This document shows positions 59,709-64,000 of a stretch of 64,000 nucleotides of DNA, one piece after another (positions within the stretch are counted from its first letter, which is position 1; each line of letters opens with the position of its first letter). Source of the stretch: Paracidovorax konjaci (GTDB lineage: Bacteria > Pseudomonadota > Gammaproteobacteria > Burkholderiales > Burkholderiaceae_C); NCBI RefSeq assembly GCF_900112675.1, contig NZ_FOMQ01000009.1:124001-188000 (forward strand), in the 5' to 3' direction. Below the pieces are notes generated by a model, which saw nothing but the letters and a program-made list of their open reading frames with translations, was not told the origin of the DNA and made no database searches. Both the position numbers and the translations under genes were made by a program.

Positions 59709-60260
59709 ATGACACTACGCAGCCCGATCAAGCACTGCCGGGAATGCGGCGCCGCGGTGGTGTACCGCGTGCCCGACGATGGCGACACCAAGCCGCGCGC
59801 GGTCTGCCCGGCGTGCCACACGATCCATTACGAGAACCCGCTCAACGTGGTGGGTACCGTTCCCGCGCTGGGCGATCGGGTGCTGCTGTGCAAGCGCAAC
59901 ATCGAGCCGCGCTGGGGCAAGTGGACCCTGCCGGCCGGCTTCATGGAACTGAACGAAACGACCGCCGAAGGGGCTGCGCGCGAGACGGACGAAGAAGCCG
60001 GCGCCCAGATCGCCATGGGTCCGCTCTTCTCGGTGGTCAATGTGCCCCGGGTGGGACAGGTGCATCTTTTCTACTTGGCAACGTTGCAGAGCGATCAGTT
60101 CAACCCGGGGTACGAAACCATCGAAGCCCGGTTGTTCACCGAGCAGGACATCCCCTGGGACGAGATCGCCTTCCGGACGGTGAAGACCACCCTGGAGCGC
60201 TACTTTGCCGACCGCCGTGCCGGCGCCTTCGGCATGCACTGCATCGACCTCACCGACTGA
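59709..60260 (+). CDS. NUDIX hydrolase with zinc ribbon
   Basis: 183-aa protein. N-terminal zinc ribbon CRECG...CPACH (residues 10-13 and 32-36) and a NUDIX domain with a complete box, GFMELNETTAEGAARETDEEAG (from about residue 77). Similar in plan to NADH pyrophosphatase-like proteins but shorter than NudC, so the substrate is unsettled. Its leader contains repeat copy D. Confidence 0.9.
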   Translation: MTLRSPIKHCRECGAAVVYRVPDDGDTKPRAVCPACHTIHYENPLNVVGTVPALGDRVLLCKRNIEPRWGKWTLPAGFMELNETTAEGAARETDEEAGAQIAMGPLFSVVNVPRVGQVHLFYLATLQSDQFNPGYETIEARLFTEQDIPWDEIAFRTVKTTLERYFADRRAGAFGMHCIDLTD

Positions 60261-60277
60261 ACAGGAGAGCGGCCGCC

Positions 60278-60308
60278 GCCCCGTGCCTGCCTTTTCCAGG
60301 CACGGGGC
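60278..60308. terminator. Strong hairpin between convergent genes
   Basis: Perfect 12-bp stem GCCCCGTGCCTG (60278-60289) / CAGGCACGGGGC (60297-60308) with a 7-base loop, between the stops of the NUDIX and the PheC-like genes. No T-tract, so termination efficiency is uncertain, but position and symmetry suit both strands. Confidence 0.65.
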
Positions 60309-60323
60309 GTGGTGGGGCCGTGC

Positions 60324-61106
60324 TTACTTCAGCCACTTGTCCGAGGCGAGCTTCAGCTGGCCGCGCGCGTCGATCAGGCCCCAGACGAACTCCATCACGC
60401 GCGAATAGTCGGCATCGTCCTTGGGCAGCATGAAGCCCAGCGTGTTCTGCGGTGTCAGCGGGGTGGCGACGAAGGCGGCATGCAGGCGGGGGTCGGCCTT
60501 GGCGTAATGCAGGGCTTCGTAGGTCTCGGTGATCATCACGTCGCCCTTGCCTTCGGCGATCAAGGCCGGGATTTCAGCGTTCTTGTCGTGCGTGCCGACC
60601 TGGGCCGCCTTGAGGTTCTCCAGCACGAAGGTCTCGTTGGTGCCGCCCGGGTTCTTGATGACGCGCACCGCAGGCTGGTTCAGATCGGCCAGCGTCTTGT
60701 ACTTGTCCTTGTCCGCGGCGCGCACCAGCGCCACCTTGCCGAAAGGCGCGTAGCCGGGGAGCATCTCGATCTGGCGGATGCGGGTCACGTTGCGCGTGAT
60801 GCCGCCCACGGCCACGTCGAACTTGTCGGACTGGATGTCCTTCATCAGGTTGGGCCAGCTCGTCGGCACGTACTCGACCTTCACGCCCATTTCCTTGGCC
60901 ATGAGTTCGATCACATCGATGTCATGGCCGGAGTAGCCCGCATCCGTCTTGATCGCGAAAGGCCGGTAGTCGCCGGGCGTGCCCACCCGCAGGACTTTCG
61001 CTTCCATGATCCGGTCGAGCCGCGGGCCGGCGTGCGCGGATTGGGCGAAAACGCCGACGGCGATGGCCGCGGCCGCGAGAAAGGTAGCGAAAGGAGTGCG
61101 CGTCAT
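60324..61106 (-). CDS. Periplasmic solute-binding-fold protein, PheC (cyclohexadienyl dehydratase)-like
   Basis: 260-aa exported protein. Signal peptide at residues 1-27 (FLAAAAIAVGVFAQSAHAG). Fold is a type-2 binding protein, but the pattern LRVGTPGDYRPFAI, YVPTSWPNLMKDIQSDKFDVAVGGI, NPGGTNETFVLENLK and GDVMITETYEAL matches cyclohexadienyl dehydratases, including the glutamate in TETYEA. That enzyme converts prephenate or arogenate in the periplasm. A plain amino-acid receptor remains possible; no permease is adjacent. Start MTRTPFATF; the open frame to 61244 lacks a signal. Confidence 0.82.
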   Translation of the reverse strand: MTRTPFATFLAAAAIAVGVFAQSAHAGPRLDRIMEAKVLRVGTPGDYRPFAIKTDAGYSGHDIDVIELMAKEMGVKVEYVPTSWPNLMKDIQSDKFDVAVGGITRNVTRIRQIEMLPGYAPFGKVALVRAADKDKYKTLADLNQPAVRVIKNPGGTNETFVLENLKAAQVGTHDKNAEIPALIAEGKGDVMITETYEALHYAKADPRLHAAFVATPLTPQNTLGFMLPKDDADYSRVMEFVWGLIDARGQLKLASDKWLK

Positions 61107-61268
61107 GAAGGGTGCCTTGTGCGGTGTGTAGAGGGCTGAGGAAGGGCACGCCCGGCACTGCCGGCAAGGCACGGTGGATCCCGGGCATGCGGACGACAGC
61201 ATAGCTCTGCTGTGCGCCGGCAGGCGCAGCCCGCCGCATGCCAAAGCCCGCTGCCGAGGCGCGGAATC

Positions 61269-63842
61269 TCAGGGGCGCGATTCGATGAAGAACGGCTCCG
61301 AACCGCGGCCCGGCACCACCGTGCCCCGTTGCACCGGGGAAACCTCCACGCCGCCGGCACCCGTGCCAGCGGGCTGGGAGGTGGTGCCTGGCACCACGGG
61401 GCGCACCGGCTCCGCGGGCAAAGCGGCCGGAGGCGGAGTGGCAGCGGGCACGCCGTCTGCCGGCGGCACCGTGCTTTCCGGGGGCACGATCACCTCGGGC
61501 GGCGGGGCCGCAGGCGCCAGGGGGGTGGCATCCTGCAACGGCACCAGCGGCGCTTCAGTGATCTCGGGGCGCGTCTGCGCCGGCGCGCTGGCCGGCGGTG
61601 CCGTGGACGGAGCCTGCGGGGCCGCGTCCACGCCCTGCCCGTCGGTGCGACGCCCGAACAGGTCGTACACGGCGCCGGCCCATCCCCGCACGCCATCCAC
61701 GGCCTGCCCCACCCAACTGCTTTCCTCCGTGTCGACGAACTTCTCCCGCGCGTCGATCACCCGCGTCCGCAAGGCCTGCTGGACGACCTCGCCCACCATC
61801 GGCAGCGCACTGTGCGCTCCCTGCCCCCAGTAGTCGCTGCGCAGCGTCACGCGGCCGTCGTTGAAGCCCGCCCAGGCACCCGCGACCAGTTGTGGATGCA
61901 TCAGGATGAACCAGCCATCGGTGTTGTCCTGCGTGGTGCCGGTTTTGCCCGCAACATCGGCCGCGATGCCGTAGCGCGAGCGGATGGCCGCACCCGTGCC
62001 TTTGTCGACCACGGCGCGCAAAGCGTCCCGCAGTGCCTGCGCCGGCCCGAGGCCGAGCACGCGCTCGGGCGCGGCCGGAGCGAAGTCTTCCAGCACCTTG
62101 CCGTTCTTGTCTTCGATGCGCGTGATGGCCGTGGGCGCGATGTAGCGGCCGGCCTCCGCGATCGTGCCGTAGGCCGCCACCATTTCCTTGAGCGTTACCG
62201 GGCTGGTGCCGAGGGCGAGCGAAGGCACGGCATCCAGCGCCGATTCCCGGATGCCCATCGCACGCGCCAGGGCGGCGACACGGCCCGGCCCCACCTGCTG
62301 CATCAGCTGCGCCGTGATGGTGTTCTTCGAATAGGCGAGGCCGTCGCGCAGCGTCATGGGCTCGCCGCTGGGCGCCGCCCCTTCGTCCGTGGGGCGCCAG
62401 ACCTGTCCACCGCCCAGGGGGATTTCCACGGCCTGATCGATCAGCGTATCGGAGGGCTGCGCACCCCGTGCGAACGCCGCGCCGTAGACGAACGGCTTGA
62501 ACGTCGAACCCGGCTGCCGCCGGGCGGCCTGCACGTGGTCGAACGGATCCTGGGCGAAATCGCGGCTGCCCACCCAGGCGCGGATTTGGCCCGTGCGCGG
62601 ATCCAGCGCCAGCAAACCGGCCTGCACCCGCGTCTTTTCCTGGCGCAGCTTGCGCAGGAAGTCGGCATCGTCCAGCAGCGACTTCAACGCTGCGTCCGGC
62701 GTGGCGCCTTTGGCCACGGCCGCGGCGTACTGGGCGGATTCCCGCACTAACGACTGCACCAGCGGGCTCTTGGTGTTCCATGTGCGCGGGCCCCAGGCAC
62801 TGTCGGCGATTGACTGCAGCTGCCGCCCCTGCCGCGCCACAGCCTGGTTAGCCAGGGTCTGCAGCCGGAAATCGATGGTGGTGCGGATCACGAGCCCATC
62901 GGCATACAGGCTGTACCCAGTGCGGTCGGCCCAGTCGATGAGTTGCTTGCGCAGCTGCTGCGCCAGATGCGGCGCGGGGCCGGCGGCTTCGACCTGGCGC
63001 TCGAAGCGGATGCGGAGCGGGCGCTGGGAGAGCGTGTCGAACTCCTTGGCCGTCAGCTTGCCGCGTTTCTGCATTTGCGCCAGCACCACGTTGCGCCGCG
63101 CCTGCGCCCTCTCGGGGTTGAGCACCGGGTTGTAGTAGCTCGTGCCCTTGAGCATGCCGATGAGGGTGGCGCTCTCCAGTACGGTCAGCTTGTCGGCAGA
63201 TTTGTCGAAATAGGTCCGCGCGGCCATCTCGATGCCGTAGGCGTTGTAGAGAAACGGCACGGTGTTGAGATAGGTTTCCAGGATCTCGTCCTTGGAATAC
63301 AGCGCCTCGATCTTGAACGCCGTGATCGCCTCCTTGAGCTTGCGCGTGAGCGTCGGCGCGCGGCCGATGTCCTCGGGGTACAGGTTGCGGGCCAACTGCT
63401 GCGTGATGGTCGAGCCGCCCTGCTTGTCCCCGCCCAGGGTCCGGACCACCGCCGATGCCGTGCGCCGCCAGTCCAGGCCGAAATGGTCGTAGAAGCGATG
63501 GTCTTCGGTGGCGATCAGCGCGTCCATGACCGACGGCGCGATGTCCTCCAGCGCCACCCATTCGCGATTGACCCAGCGGTATTCCGCCAACAACCGGCCA
63601 TCGGCAGAGACCAACTGCGCCGGCTGTTCGGTCTTGGCCTTGCGAATGTCGCTGATGGCGGGCGTGAACGGCCACAGCAGCAGAATGTAGAGCAGCAGCG
63701 CGGCGGGAACGGACACGAGCGCCCAGAGCAGTGTGCGGCCCGACATCCGCGTGCGCACGGCAGCAGCCGTGCTGCGGACCCAGGTGGGAAGACGCCCTTC
63801 GGAGATCCAGGAGCGCAGGGAGGCGAGCAAAGGGGCAGTCAC
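61269..63842 (-). CDS. Class A penicillin-binding protein (PBP1A-like)
   Basis: 857-aa bifunctional peptidoglycan synthase. Short cytoplasmic N terminus, TM anchor at about 37-58, glycosyltransferase domain with catalytic E113 in TEDHRFYDHFG and GGSTITQQLARNLY, then the transpeptidase with SxxK in PGSTFKPF, SxN in YSKNT and KTGT in AGKTGTTQD. A ~110-residue Pro/Ala-rich disordered tail follows and ends at SEPFFIESRP. It lacks the long OB insertion of E. coli PBP1A, so it is closest to the PBP1-type class A enzymes rather than a strict orthologue. Confidence 0.93.
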   Translation of the reverse strand: MTAPLLASLRSWISEGRLPTWVRSTAAAVRTRMSGRTLLWALVSVPAALLLYILLLWPFTPAISDIRKAKTEQPAQLVSADGRLLAEYRWVNREWVALEDIAPSVMDALIATEDHRFYDHFGLDWRRTASAVVRTLGGDKQGGSTITQQLARNLYPEDIGRAPTLTRKLKEAITAFKIEALYSKDEILETYLNTVPFLYNAYGIEMAARTYFDKSADKLTVLESATLIGMLKGTSYYNPVLNPERAQARRNVVLAQMQKRGKLTAKEFDTLSQRPLRIRFERQVEAAGPAPHLAQQLRKQLIDWADRTGYSLYADGLVIRTTIDFRLQTLANQAVARQGRQLQSIADSAWGPRTWNTKSPLVQSLVRESAQYAAAVAKGATPDAALKSLLDDADFLRKLRQEKTRVQAGLLALDPRTGQIRAWVGSRDFAQDPFDHVQAARRQPGSTFKPFVYGAAFARGAQPSDTLIDQAVEIPLGGGQVWRPTDEGAAPSGEPMTLRDGLAYSKNTITAQLMQQVGPGRVAALARAMGIRESALDAVPSLALGTSPVTLKEMVAAYGTIAEAGRYIAPTAITRIEDKNGKVLEDFAPAAPERVLGLGPAQALRDALRAVVDKGTGAAIRSRYGIAADVAGKTGTTQDNTDGWFILMHPQLVAGAWAGFNDGRVTLRSDYWGQGAHSALPMVGEVVQQALRTRVIDAREKFVDTEESSWVGQAVDGVRGWAGAVYDLFGRRTDGQGVDAAPQAPSTAPPASAPAQTRPEITEAPLVPLQDATPLAPAAPPPEVIVPPESTVPPADGVPAATPPPAALPAEPVRPVVPGTTSQPAGTGAGGVEVSPVQRGTVVPGRGSEPFFIESRP

Positions 63843-64000
63843 GCGGTCACGACATCAGAAGCGCAGCGGGTGCGCGGAGGCGGGCCCACCGGTCACCCCG
63901 GCGGCCCGCGCAGGCAACCGCTGCCCGACTGAACGATGGTGGTCGCGGAGCCTGGCAGCGGTTTTCGCGACCCTCCATGGCACGGTAGGGCCGCGGCAGG

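Overview
The window is high-GC, densely coded DNA that reads as a chromosome segment of a beta-proteobacterium in the Comamonadaceae (Acidovorax-like). The reasons are the gene content (class I PHA synthase with phaA/phaB, a fused LigD, Burkholderiales-type PhaZ and PilU) and the codon use. The genus is an inference; no rRNA marker is present.

Layout: 1-6.9 kb holds the 3' part of ligD, bioB, and an amino-acid catabolic unit (class III aminotransferase, glutamate/aspartate-type binding protein, Asp/Glu racemase) divergent from an RpiR regulator. 6.9-18.2 kb is a propionyl-CoA/methylmalonyl-CoA operon on the minus strand: mutase, GNAT acetyltransferase, meaB, a NACHT NTPase, pccB, an NYN protein, pccA and a VOC epimerase-like protein. 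A divergent FadR-type GntR gene sits at its head. The NACHT gene is strikingly AT-rich and is slotted into the operon with an 8-nt overlap upstream and a 13-nt gap downstream. 18.4-23.1 kb has an MHYT-PAS-GGDEF protein and an ABC amino-acid uptake unit without an ATPase. 23.4-34.5 kb carries a dipeptide-type ABC transporter and a hydantoinase/oxoprolinase operon (hyuA and two tandem hyuB copies). 34.8-40.9 kb has a small exported protein, dusA, a CHASE-PAS-GGDEF-EAL protein and a RelA/SpoT-domain synthetase.

41-58 kb combines polyhydroxyalkanoate metabolism (phaZ, phaC-phaA-phaB), an RsxB-like ferredoxin, a chemoreceptor with a C-terminal Cache domain, lysine/DAP biosynthesis (dapC, dapD, dapE), pilU, prmB, an ABC-F ATPase and pgeF. 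58-64 kb has a maleylpyruvate/maleylacetoacetate isomerase, an FAH-family hydrolase, a NUDIX hydrolase, a periplasmic PheC-like protein and a class A penicillin-binding protein.

The most unusual items are three. First, the lone NACHT gene (candidate anti-phage STAND NTPase) sits inside the propionate operon next to a meaB whose last ~46 codons are also AT-rich. Second, a family of ~55-bp repeats (short GCTA/TAGC hairpin plus an ATTCAATGGATCCGGCGGCAT-like tail) has one copy translated in frame inside dapE. Third, a 24-codon ORF has a strong ribosome binding site and a downstream terminator. No tRNA, rRNA, CRISPR array, transposase or integrase was seen.
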